DNA of 64,000 nt from Pseudeuparius sepicola (taxonomy: Eukaryota; Arthropoda; Insecta; Coleoptera; Anthribidae): contig OY987299.1 in NCBI GenBank assembly GCA_963920635.1, forward strand, positions 115,817,373 through 115,881,372, in the 5' to 3' direction. Under the pieces are notes generated by a model. It did not search any database. It was not told the origin of the DNA and worked only from the letters and a program-made list of their open reading frames with translations. Shown here piece after piece: positions 33,871 to 51,400 of the stretch (the first letter of the stretch is position 1; each line of letters starts with the position of its first letter). Position numbers and translations under genes: made by a program.

Positions 33871-34589
33871 CTTTTGCTTTTACTCAAATGCGCACTGAAC
33901 CTTGAACCATATATTAGTTTTGCAAAAGGCACTCTTTGGTGAGTTGCGACGGATGATTACTAGTTTATGTGCATATTTTATAATCTTCTTGAATTATTTT
34001 GTAGTTAAAATGACAATGTCGTTCTAGTGTCAAATTTTCATACTGCTTTGATTAGGTACTCTCTCAAAAATTTACTTGCAAGCCTATGAGGCAACATCCC
34101 ACATGGTTTTTGCTTTACCTCAGACTCACTACTTTTATGCAAAACCAATTGAAATTTGATGATGACAGTTGATTGCAACAACTCTCCTAATAAAGGAACC
34201 CTACTACCCCTTACAAACATTTCACTCCGCAGATGCCATTTCTATGTTTTTTATTTTTCTGAGATTAAGCCTCTCGTCTCGTCGTCGGTGCGCGCCGAAT
34301 GTCGGGCGAAAACTACAGATACAGGCATCTAAAGATATTCCTTGCCCTAAAATGCCATAATAGAGCACAAGCTAGTGTTCATGTAACCTTGAGTCGACCA
34401 ATGAACCGTGGAATGCAAAGTGGGTTTTAGCCTCTCGTCAATGAGGTAGTACATTGTGGTACTACTTCAATTAGGTAGTATTATTGTATTATATACCTCA
34501 ATGGTTTACTTACTTAACCTCACAATTTCAACGTGTAAATGTGAAAGGAAATTTTTTGAAAACTGAGAATATAACGAAATTTTGTAAAA
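33871..34589. other. Region between the P-like insertion and DIMT1
   Basis: It starts with the interrupted exon remnant of the THAP pseudogene and should end with the DIMT1 promoter. No TATA box or other gene was recognised. DIMT1 translation begins at the ATG at 34590. Confidence 0.4.
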
Positions 34590-39293
<4,704 letters not shown>

Positions 39294-39422
39294 CATAAAA
39301 ATGTTACTATTATTTATTTATTGTGTATATAAAAATATGTACAAAGCATTATTTTTAGGACATAAATAGTAAGTTTTATAATTTAATATCTTTGGGCTAA
39401 GTAGGTTTTTATAATAAATATA
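39294..39422. other. Shared 3' region of convergent DIMT1 and acidic-protein genes
   Basis: Only 129 bases separate the two stop codons, and an AT-rich run (TTTATTTATTG) can supply AATAAA-type signals on the minus strand. The two transcripts probably overlap or abut. Confidence 0.5.
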
Positions 39423-42400
39423 TTAATGCTTCAGGTTTTCACGCATTTGTTTGGAGAGGCTCCTGGCAGTCAGACTAGATATCACAATGTTTTTTGACTG
39501 AAAGAAAATAGAACACATACTTACATTTAGTTTTAACTTTTTCTTTGCTACTTGCATAAAAGATCATTATTAAATGTTAAAGAAAAGATAAACAAATTGT
39601 AAATGGTTGCAATCATTTTAATAATGTCTGTGCTGTGTTTGTAGCTTCATCAAAATTTCTGTAATTTGTTTAAAACAATAATGTGTCAACTTATTGCAAT
39701 TAGATACTTGTCTACTATTATTGCGATACTCTATAGTATATAGGCAAAATGAAAATTCCAAATCCTACCTCTTTCAATACCTAATAATGTCTAAAGCTAT
39801 AACATATTAGAACGCATTACAGAAAAATCTTGAACAACAATTCATCAATAAAATAAAATACTATAAATTCAGGTACTTACATTATTGCACTCGAATTTTT
39901 TCCTTAAATCCTTTACAGATACCTTATTAGTAACTTTAGTATCTTCTATCAACTCATGATTTCTATTAATCTCGGGCAGATTTGGCTGTGACTTTGAAAA
40001 CTGCCCCAACATATTATGAACCACCCTTCTTTTTGCTATTTCATCAATATCTGGATCGGCTACTTTATTTAAAATTTCTTTACACTCACCGTTGGTGGTT
40101 TTTTCAATATTATTTGATAATATATCATCATCATCATCATAGTTGTACAAAAGTTTTGCTTTGGCTGGTAATGTGTTAGACTTTCGTTGTTCCAAGTCTT
40201 CATTATCAGAAATCTGTAAAGTTCTACTTTCTGCTTTAGGAGTTGAGGTATGGTAAGAAATGTCGTTCCTCTTACTTTGAGCAAACGTTCGAGCATTCGG
40301 TTCTAAGTACATTTCGGAAACAAGTGTATCTTTTTTCTTTCGAGGAACTCCTTCTATTGAAAGCAAATCTTCAGAACTAGAGCTATATATTTTGCTTGAG
40401 CTTTTATTTATCAAATTGCTAGTTGCATCTGATAACAAACCTTCATCAGTGCTGTAGTGAATTTTTTGGGGCTCTAGAGACATATTCTCTTCTTCCGAGC
40501 TAAAGAAGGACATCTTCCCAGTCTTTGAATCTTGATCTGATAGAAGACCTTCATCTGAACTTATCGATGATTTATTGTATTTCTGTTTTAACAATGTGGG
40601 ATCTAAGCTGGTTTGTTTCCTGAAAGCAGGTTTTGTTTCAGTATTTTCTATGGGCAATTGGTCCCTTCGGCTCAGTGCAAAGTTTCGCACGTTCGGATCT
40701 AAATAAATCCTCGAAATCAATGTATTGTCTTTCTTTTTATGCAAAACGGTTGGCGGTTTATCAAAAGAATCGTCATCGAACAAATCGGAGTCGCTTTTGA
40801 AGCGTCTTATAGTCGCATTTTCAATTTTTTTCTGAGGGAATGTTTTTCTAGCATTGGAAGCTTTTGTGAACATTCCTCTTTGTCTGTTGTCTAGCTCGTC
40901 TTCAGACAGAGCTTTATATGTTTCTGTCGAGTTGGTATTTTGACCGAGAGGAGTTGCAACGAACATTTTTGGCTCGGGTACAATTACTTGAAAGCCGTTT
41001 TTGCTCTGCTTGTACACCTTACCATTTTCTACATCATAGTAATTTATGTAACTGATGTCAGAGTCACTGGTTACTTCGGATACTGATGTTTTGGGTGCGG
41101 GTATTTCAGTGACTTGTTGTGGAATATCGTTAGACGAGTCTATAGAGGTGAAAACCTCATCTTCTGTGTGGTTGGAAATTGAGGAAGGCTGTAAGCTAGA
41201 CTCTTGGTTATTATTTTCTTCCTGCTCCGCAGTTGTTGGTGGCCAGATTGGAACTTCCTAAGAAGAAAAGAAAATTATGTATGTACCAAAATATGTAAAA
41301 AAATTATCTTGGTTAATTTTGCAGCTTTGGTTAGTTTATGAGATAGATTAAATTATTCATGTACAATGTAAAAACATGAAAGGTACATACAAAAGGTGTA
41401 CATAAATACATTCAGGGCTGCTCTAAATGTACTGCATTCTGGGTGAATATGTATGTGTTGTTGGCATTTAATTTTGAATAACCCTGTATATTTATTACAA
41501 AACCGGATTTCTGCTTTTCTCCTCTAAATATCAAGTGGGTTTTGTTTAACTAAAATTGCATAAGATAAAATCAACTTATCTGAGATAATATCAGTTTCGT
41601 GTAATGTATTTTCATGTTAAGCAATATTTTCTAAGGCGATAAATCCACAATGACAAACAAGCCCGTTAAAGCATATTTGTTTAAAAAAGCATCTGAGTAT
41701 TGTTAGTATTGCAGTTAACTACTTAAATCCCATGATTGTTAATTACTTTTGTATAGCACAATTTAATGGTGTACACTATAAAACAATAATTATAATAAAA
41801 TCATAAACATAAATATGATTTAATTTTTTTCTGATACTACCAATTTGATGATTATACTAACCACCTCATAGTTAAATAAAATGATTTGATCTTCGCTTGA
41901 AATAAAAATGCACAAATACAAAAGTCAGGAGTCTCATAAACATGTTTGTAAGGATGAATTGGCATTTTCTATACTTAATAACATTTAGGTAGATTTGTGT
42001 CCAAATCAATATCAATGACAAATGTTTTATTCACTTTTTTTACTTGAATCTAATATGTGCCTTATCTAATGGTTGGTTTAGTGAGCTTCCTCTAAGAATA
42101 CAAGTAACAATATATACCTAATATATAATATTTCATGAAATAATACATAAAAGTTACTTGGCTTCTTCAACTTTTATGATTATTCTTATTGCTAAAACAT
42201 ACCTACATAAACACAAATCATTGGTTACTATAATACTTCAGCACTCAAATTCTTTGTTTATCATATCAATATAACTACTTGAAAACTGAAAAGTAAGAAA
42301 TTGTTATTTAATAAAGTTCTCCATATTGTCTATCTCTTTTAATTTCTAAAATTATTATTTTTATTATTACAATAATTATTAGTACCTGGAAAAATTACTA

Positions 42401-45400
42401 AACCCACAAACCCACCCTATAGTGGAAATTGCATTTTCGACCAATCTGACGCAGGGATCAATTCGTGGTATCCGCTATATCTTATCTGTATACTTTGGAC
42501 TTAATTTACATGTAATAATGTCGTACTGACAAACCCTCCCTAATCTGTGGTACTGACTCGTGTCACTCACTGTAGGTAAGCCCAACTATTTAGTACACCA
42601 TTACCAATTATGCTTTTCTAAATGCCATTTCCGAAATAAGAAATGAAAACTTACCAAATAAACTGGTGTTCAATGATGCCAAATAAAAGAATCGTCCGTA
42701 TTTTCTGTATTTTATTTTACAATATCAACAATACTCAACAAAGATAGGTACGTTTACAACAAATATATATACACTCTCCCCTTATTCTAATCTAAAAATT
42801 CGAGCCCAAATACTGGTAAAAAAAAACCTACTGAAATATGGCAATTAAAACACGCAGTTTGTCACAAGGAGCTGTAGTTTTCTGGGAAGTTAAGCAGAGG
42901 ATTTTTCACGAAATTCTTGCTAGAGGTTCTGGGAGTGTACAAGCGCCTCGGCAAGCTAGAATAGGTGGACAGCTCTTCCAGCTTTTTTATTTGGCGGTCG
43001 AGACTTACCTCTGTCTTGGGTTTGCCGCCTGCTGGCGAAGAGGCTTGCCTGATGTAGTAATCCGGACCAAATCTGGAGAGAAAATTGTTCTGGTGAATAT
43101 GTAAATTTATCACTTTTTATTATTAGTAAAATCTAACTAAATGTTTTTAAATAAATTAATTATATTAGAACTCCTTCATTATAGGGGGGAATCAATGACG
43201 TCGAAACCTATAGACTTGGTGCCCCATTGTTAAAATGCCCTTTATTTTAACTCCAAGATTAATTATATCCATACTACTCTAAAAACACGCTACAAACAAA
43301 GACAAAAAGTCAACCATCAACCAACGATACACCCGGTGATTCCCGGTTATAGTTCCTCCAGAATCACACTTAGATGTCGCATGTTTTTTCTTGTTTGGGG
43401 GCGCCGGAAGCATTGGAACCTCAGCTGCAGACTCGGGGGATGGTCTAACGATGCCAGCCTCCGAGCCCAGAGTCGAAATAAGTTTGCTCCGTCTCGACAA
43501 AAAGGGGCAATTTCTGACAATCTCACGACATTTTCGGAATAATTTAACGGAGCGCTTAGATTGTGATTAGTTCTGGGCGTCAAGCGTTTATCAAAACAAA
43601 CCTGTCTATAGGTTCTGAAGTCATTGGGGGGAATACAGTTGGAAGCTAACAACCCCCCACATGTCAAAAAATGATCAACCCACTGTGTTACAGATATCCC
43701 TTATTGCATAATACTACCGTACTACTACTACTACTACTACTATAAGCTTTCTAAAAACGGATTTATCTTGAAGTTAAAGAATAAACTGTAAAGAAATACA
43801 ACAGTGGTGTAAATTGAGTAAAGATGATAGGGGATAATTTTTTATTCAAGAATTGATTTTTCATTTAATCTTATTTCACAACTTCAACATGACAGGTAGC
43901 AAAACTAAGCCTAATATATTAAAGTGATTAAATAGTTCCTCTTTTGTAACTAAAGTAAAGTGCTGAATATTCAAGATATGAAAAAATATACCTATTTCTC
44001 AGAAGGACCACAGTGTTATCTTTTTATGATATACCTAATAATCCTAATTTTTAATAAATTGTATTTCAGTTAATGAGTTATGTTATTTGAACCATTCTAA
44101 AGTTTTTGGTATAGTGGCAAACCTGCAGCTTACACCCTCTTTAATAAAAATACTTTATTAAAACTTGCCTATGTATCTTATTAATATTGTTGTCTTCAGT
44201 GATTACATCGATAAGTGTCTTGGACATGTTTCACTTGTGTTCAACACCTCACAACCTATGTACTATGTACTAATCTAAGCAAATTTTTGATCAACTTCAT
44301 AAAACCATTCATTATTATGTGTGCAGATAGACAAATCCCTGATTTTCAGTTAGGTTATCTTATCTATATGAAATATTCTACTTCATACTTTTTAGATGTT
44401 TATGTCTGTTCACTTATGTACTTTGCTAAATATAGTAATTAATAGCAATTCTACTAAAAGCAAAAATACCTACCCACTCGATAACAGTTCTAGAATAATA
44501 CTGTCGCCTAATCATGACATTCTCGAGTATTATATCACAAAAAATTTAGATATACAGGGTTGAACTTAACTTGTGGTGATATTCTACTGCAGGACATGTG
44601 ATTTTTCTTTTCACAAGCTGGTAGAATTTGACACTTCCTCATCAAAGATGATGAAATTCATCAGGTTTCAGTACCACAAAATTACAAAAAAGATAGTAAG
44701 TTGTTGACAAATACATATTCACTGATAAAATCTAGAGTGGGTGCTGTAAAATTATGACTTAACCTTAGGGGGCAATACTTTTGGACCCAGATGCGTGAGC
44801 ACTCAAAGTGCTTAAGAGAGTTAAATTTTATTTAAAATAAAACGGCACTGCCGTAGGAAAGCAGAAGGGGGCATTTGTCTCTTATTGTGCCACTCAGCAG
44901 TGATGGGTGCTGCCATATGAAAAATGAAGGGGGCATTCACCCGATACTGTGGCAGTCGGCGAATACCCCCTTATTATTTTCTGATACGGCCGCTCCCTTT
45001 TATTTTAAATAAAATTTAAGTCCATATTTAAATCTCCCATACTTCATCATGTGCTCGCGCATCTGGGAGCCGAAAGTATTGGTCTACGCCTAAGGTTTTT
45101 AAAATGATGTAGTCAAATTGATACTGAAAGCTGAAAAATGTATTTGTAAGCCGAAATTTTTACACGAACAAAATTAACCAAAATCACAGGACTCAAAATT
45201 TTTGGTTGCCTTCCTAATTACTTTTTGAAAGAGCATTTACAAATACACAAAAAGGTGTTCAGTAACGTAGAAAAATGGCATAGTCTGAACTATTTTAAAT
45301 CAGACTAAAATTTGAAAAAATGTAAGTTATCTAATTCTAAAAGTAAAAGAATTTGTTATCCATAAAAACCGATAGTTTTTAACTGTTTTTTAATTAAAGT

Positions 45401-48400
45401 GTCCTTTATTTGAAAAAAGGTAACAGATGAAGATAATGGGATGTTTAATTAATAGAGCCGCCAGCAACACAATTTGGACATGCCTCATGGAGATTCTGGC
45501 TCGAAACAAGTCAGTTAAGGAACTATATCCTGTATAAATAGATAAGGGTCATGCTTAAAGCTATCCCATAGAAAGGAAATTAAAAAGGGCATTTAATATT
45601 TAATTTAAAGACGAACCTTAAAATCTTTTTGTGTTTGGTAATTTAAATTTTCCTCAACATGGCGGATGGGCATCGTTTGTCGACACTGTATTGTATAATA
45701 TGTACTATATTTTCTGAGCTAATAGATTTCAACAATCAAAATGTTGACTGAATGATGAATGTGTATCTTCTCGTCCAATATTAAATTTGGTAATGTTAAA
45801 AGCTGGACCAACACTATATTAAAGACCTGTGCATAGCGCTGTTTCAAGCGATCGCCATTGGCGCCACACGACGAAAAAAATCGACAGGGTGGTTCAATGT
45901 TAAAACACCATTGTTGCAGAATTTTTTAGATAATAAAAACATGCAAATATGTCTGTTATAAACTAATTTAATATCCAAAATAAAATAAAATGATTGTTAT
46001 GTTCCTTTAATTAGATTTCTTAAGAAAAGATAGTCTAAAAAGCCAGCAAGAATATTTTGGTACTTTTTGGTTTGAAGTGAAGTCCATGGCTAGCTGTAGT
46101 GTAAGTATAAGTATAGAACGCAAATTTTCTACCTACATTCTTGCATATGTTACAAAATACTCTTCCAAAATATAATATCCTGAATTCTTGCTTCTTCAAC
46201 TGGTTGGACAGATCATATCATAATTACAAAATAGTGTTTATTTTATTCTTCTGCAATTCATGTAATTATCTGTGCATATGATTTTCTTCACGAGCATGGA
46301 AATTTCATGTTATCACAAACAAATCTACCTATAAAAGCTGTGTTAATAGGATAAAACTGTGAAATATTCATCGCAAAGGGATTTCGTTACCGTAAAAAGA
46401 ACGTAAATGGTACTAAAGCAGGATATTTAAAATGTGGTTGATTGTAAATGTCAGAAACTGACTATACCTATAACAATAAGGATGTAAGATTAGCGAGTGT
46501 AAATGTAATAATTACAAGAAAAGGTGATAATGGGCAAACACTCAAAGTTAACAAAAATAAAAAACTAGTAACCACATACACGTGTTTCATGCTAATCAAA
46601 AGATAGGCATGATTTGGGACAGAGCTGGGCAGTAATGATTACATGTCGTAATCATTACTGTAATTAATTACTTTTTTTCGAAAAGGAATTGTAATTGAAT
46701 TACATTATTCAAAAATGTAATGGTAATGGGTAATTTAGTATTGCAACCCTAAGTAATTGGTGCATTACTTTTGAAAAAGAATCATTACAACAATTTATTT
46801 ACTTCATTCCTAATTACAGTAATCATTACAAAAAGGAATTACATTACTTTTAAAGTAATCATTACTTTCTGTACTGATTCCTTTATGGTTTCTAAAATTC
46901 CGGTTGCGAAGACCAAAAATATTGAGACAGAATGAAATAGGAGGAACTCCCTTAGTGACAATTTTTTCGAAAAACTTGTTTACTTAAAAGGTAATGTTTA
47001 TGGGGAATAAAAAGTACTTTTTTAGTCACTTTGTATAATAACTGAACTACTATAGTACGTTCAAATCCCACGCGAACTAAATGTAACCACAAACAATGTA
47101 AAATTTGTCACGTCACAACCAAGTAAGAACCGTGCTTTTCATCTGTAAACGATTATCACGCGTCTGCCGGTTTTTGCTTTAGTTCGCCTTGGATTTGAAC
47201 GCATTTTAGTAGGTATTAGTATCACTATTAGATATACAGGGTGTTTCATCTTAAGTGCGAACACCCCTGTAAAATTTGTATTCTCCATCCGATTTTAGCC
47301 GCGATTTTTTCTAAAAATAGGCCACAAAAAACTCTATGTTGGTGCAAAATTTCAGGTCTTAATGTCAATTTTCAAGGCCTACTACAAATTTTTTTCTAGT
47401 AAAAAATGACGAAAACCAAATGGTTTTGACGGGATTCCATGGCACACTTGACTCTCCAGATGCCTTTAAAATTCCTATTTTGCTCAATTTTGACACCCTG
47501 CAGAATGGAACTTCCTGTATATTTTTTTGTTCAAATTTGGTATACGGGAGTTTTAGGTTGTTCTGATTAACGCTGTGGTGTCAGATTTTAAATAAAAAAT
47601 CGCTAAATGGTTTTCGTCATTTTTTACTAGAAAAAAATTTGTTGTAGGCCTTGAAAATTTACATTAAGACCTGAAATTTTGCACCCACGTAGAGTTTTTT
47701 GTGACCTATTTTTAGAAAAAAACGCAGCTAAAATCGGATGGAGAATAGAAATTTTACGGGGGTGTTCGCACTTAAGATGAAACACCCTGTATTTGTTTAC
47801 TTTTTTACTGAGATTATTGAGATTTTAAGTTCCTATGTTTTTGTGATAAGAATTATTATTTTGTTATTAGCTGTTTTTGTTTTGCACATTTAAGGCAGGA
47901 GCCAACAGCACATTTGCAGCTTCAGTCAGCACATCCCCTATTTTGGGGCTTGTACTAACATCGCCACGGAGGCTGCTAAAATAAAATAATAATAAAATAC
48001 GTGTATGCGGTTACTATTTTTTTCTTTTTGTTAACTTTGAGTGTTTGCCCATTATCACCTTTTCTTGTAATTATACCTATAACCACAGAATATCCCTCTA
48101 TAACTTATAAGTTGCCATTTTTTTCGTCGAGTAGTGCCACCACAGTCTGCAAACAACAATGAAATAATATGACGTCATGCTCGGGTCTTTAATGGAGTGT
48201 CGGTCCAGGTTAAAGTTATCAGGTTATCAGTTGTGTAGCTACCACAATAAGCCTTGCAATGTAACTAAGAGTAGGATTTCTGAGACTATTTCCCTCGTCT
48301 TAATTTCCACCAATCACAAACGCGCAATTTTGAATTACAAATGGTTTCTAGATGGAAAAACTGACAGCACCTGTCAACAGTTTTTTCGAGTTTACCCGCG

Positions 48401-51400
48401 GCAAAACTTGACAGCTGTTGTCTAATAGGTAGTATGTTTTGTAAGCTATGTGTATGCAGAATAATATGTTACTCATGAAATACTCTTGTCAAATACCATT
48501 CGGGCATCTAATTTTTCCTGTGAAAAAATCCACAAAAACAATGCTAAGTAATACTTTTTTAACAAAATGCATTCGTGCAAGTGCAAAAATCGTCTTTGAC
48601 TCGGATTTTTGTTGCCACCAGCACTCATGCTTCTTGTTAAAATATTACTTAGCAACGTGTTTTTTCGACTTTTTTCGGAAAAATTAGATGCCCTTATGAT
48701 ATTACTTACGACAATACCACTAGTGGTATTATTGCTGAAATCGTCACCTGATTGGTTGATATTTTAAAAGTTGTGGATTCATTGGTTCATATTGGCAGGC
48801 ATTGATTTCTCTCTAATAAAATCTCTCTAAAAAAACGTCAAAATGTCAGAATAATAATAATAATAAAACAAAATAGTAAGTATTCATATTATTTTGATTT
48901 TCACAATTCACTATTTACATTAGAGATGTTCTGTTATTTGTGTAATCCCTGCAATTTGGTATTGTTCGTAGGCTCGTTTTTTGCTCTTTCTATTGAATCT
49001 TGCAAAAATAGGTAAGTCTATATTTTTGAGAAAACCTGATTTTGAAAATGTGCATCATCCTATATAAAGTATGTGAATGTGACAACTATAATAATGGGAA
49101 CTGAAACCACAGTAGTACGACTATTGTTTAGTAGAGAAACCTTTACACAGCCAATCCTTTTATCGTCGGATCCACCAAGGGCTATCCAGACATGAGATAA
49201 TATTGGGGATTGGGGTGTTCCATTTAAAAAAGTGACTACCAGACCACTCGATCTCTGTAAATCAGAACTACCTAGTCTTGCCTCTTGTCCCCCCACCCTT
49301 GTACCACAAAGCAAGTTGATATTTTAAAAACTAAAACTAAAAAAGCTAGATACTCCGTCCACATAGTAATGGGACATTCTAAAATACATTAAAAGTGGTG
49401 ATTTTGTAGAATTTTTCAATTGTACAAAAAAATTCTAAATGAAACATATTTAATTAACCTAAAAAAAATGTTTTTCTATTTTCACATCCTCGGAAGCCAA
49501 TAAATGACCAATAAAAACAAATGTTTATTATATATAGTTACTTACATTGAGCTTGTGGCACTATTTGATCTTTTTATTCTTTTTTCGATATTTTCTTTCG
49601 AATATGGATTATTTTTCATTTCTACTGCATGCTTCCATTTCTCTTTTTCTTTTTTACTGTAGCTCCCTAAAAAGACAACTCAATTTGCTATTATTTTCTT
49701 TCTTTTATTAGATTTAGTTACCTTCAAATTCTGAATATAAGGAATCATCACCATCATTATTATCATTTTTATGATCGTAATCACAATTTCCTTGCCTGGT
49801 ATTGAAGTCTGAAGTTTCTGGATTCATTTGCCTTTCCAAAGAAGGCCTGAAAATATAGAAATTAATGTAAACAAAAAAACATAAATTAAATTACATACCT
49901 GGCTGGTGGTGTAGGTTTCAGAACAGTTCTAGGCAAGGAAGCATATCTTTCCGTATAGTCAGCATCCTTTTCTGTATTGCTGTATACTGAGAGAATTGAA
50001 GAATCTTCCACATCTACAATTAAATCCATTAGTTAGAAAAATATCATTGAAACAATGTGAGCTCACTATCATCATCCACAGTAATGTCCGTCCTCACTGG
50101 AATAGCCCTATGTAAATCCTCCAAAACGCCGATTTTCCCAACTTCCTTTACTCCAGAATCAGAGGACGATCCACTTTCCCTTCCTTGAGTCTCTGAGAGA
50201 TCGAGAGAGTTTTTACCTCCTATCAAAGTTTTTGACTCTATCAATAAACTGTGCCTGCCTGGCAGCGATTCAGATTCACCGTAATCTGAGGCTACGTCGG
50301 ACAGATCAGAGGTGTCATCAAGTTCCTTGTCACCGATGAGCACCTGGAAGAAAGCAGAGTTAAGCTATAGCACACACTAACGAGTTAATACAGACAACTC
50401 CTTAGCGACATGTGCCAAATAAAAGACGCTTGTAGGCGAAGTATCTTCTAAAGTTATCAACAATGCGCCTTGATTTGATTTTACATAGCAAAGAAATTAT
50501 ATTTGAACCAAATTTATGTTTAAAATACGGGCTACTTTTCTGCAAATGCGAATGGAGACTTTTTGTCATGGAGACTTTTTGACACGACATGTCCTTAAGG
50601 AGGATCCTGTTGTGAAGCTAGTTCTTCTGTGGTTGTAGAAATTAAAGCAATATGAAATATTATTTTTCATCCAAGAGGAACGAAACATTTGAAAAAGAAC
50701 TCGTGCATATTTATCTTCTGATTGCATTCATTACCTTGGCGTCAGTTGTTGGATCTGGCACAAGCATGGGTACTGGAACGGGGGAGTGGGTCCCTTGAAA
50801 TTGTCTTTTCTTAAAGAACCAATTGACGTCGTCCTCATTAAGTAGAGACGAATCTGTTCGGAAATACTCTGTATCATCTGCTTCTTCTTCATTTTCTGAA
50901 TCGCTTTGATATACTTCTTCTATATCTTGCTTTATCTGGAAAATAGTTGCAAAATAGAGTATATTTGTTACAGGTTTTTCAAAATGGACTAAGTACAACA
51001 CAACACCACAATATTTTTGCTTCTGACAGATTTAAAATGGAAACTTTTGTAAAATGGAATTATTACTATTATTAGAAAAGAAATATGGCTGGCATTTTTA
51101 TTACTTAAACATCTGATTCCCTTTTATCTTTAATCGTCATCAAACAATAAAGCATTGACTGATGTATTAATAAGACTTCTCACGGCTATAGCTTCATATT
51201 CTGAAAAGTAGATGGCGCCTATGGTCAAAAATGTATTTTGCATTGTATTTTGTCTCCGGGAAGCACATGGGGAGCCAGAGAACTGTCAAACATGACGTGA
51301 GCAGTCTTTATTAATACGTCAGTCAACGAATAAAGTCTAACCTTGAAATATTAAAAAATATATTAAGCTGGAGCTCCAATATTATTAAATTTAAATTGAA

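Larger units (their letters stand above)
46500..48075. mobile_element. Foldback element N with nested repeats
   Basis: The left arm (about 46500-46600, AATTACAAGAAAAGGTGATA then ATGGGCAAACACTCAAAGTT) pairs with the right arm (about 47985-48075, AACTTTGAGTGTTTGCCCAT then TATCACCTTTTCTTGTAATT). Inside are a hAT-like MITE fragment (46619-46870) and foldback E (47235-47791). The right portion also carries GGCAGGAGCCAACAGCACAT, shared with 36330. Confidence 0.7.
41258..49545. other. Long intron of the acidic-protein gene, mostly repeat DNA
   Basis: It holds repeats at 42700-43680, 44761-45095, 46500-48075 (with two nested elements) and 48478-48700, plus a short ACT microsatellite near 43720-43742. 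A phase mismatch says at least one small exon of the minus-strand gene hides here. The minus-strand frame at 49060-49314 (GGQEARLGSSDLQRSSGLVV) is one candidate but lacks a clear fit. Confidence 0.5.

Noticed and set aside
42838..43113. Overlapping plus and minus open frames near 43 kb
   Set aside because: Neither resembles a known protein; they lie in a repeat block and are more likely decayed transposon DNA.
43720..43742. ACT triplet run, considered as a CRISPR or repeat array
   Set aside because: It is a short simple microsatellite with no spacers.
48448..48687. Open frames on both strands near 48.5 kb
   Set aside because: The region is a palindrome (family O), which produces mirrored open frames without coding meaning.
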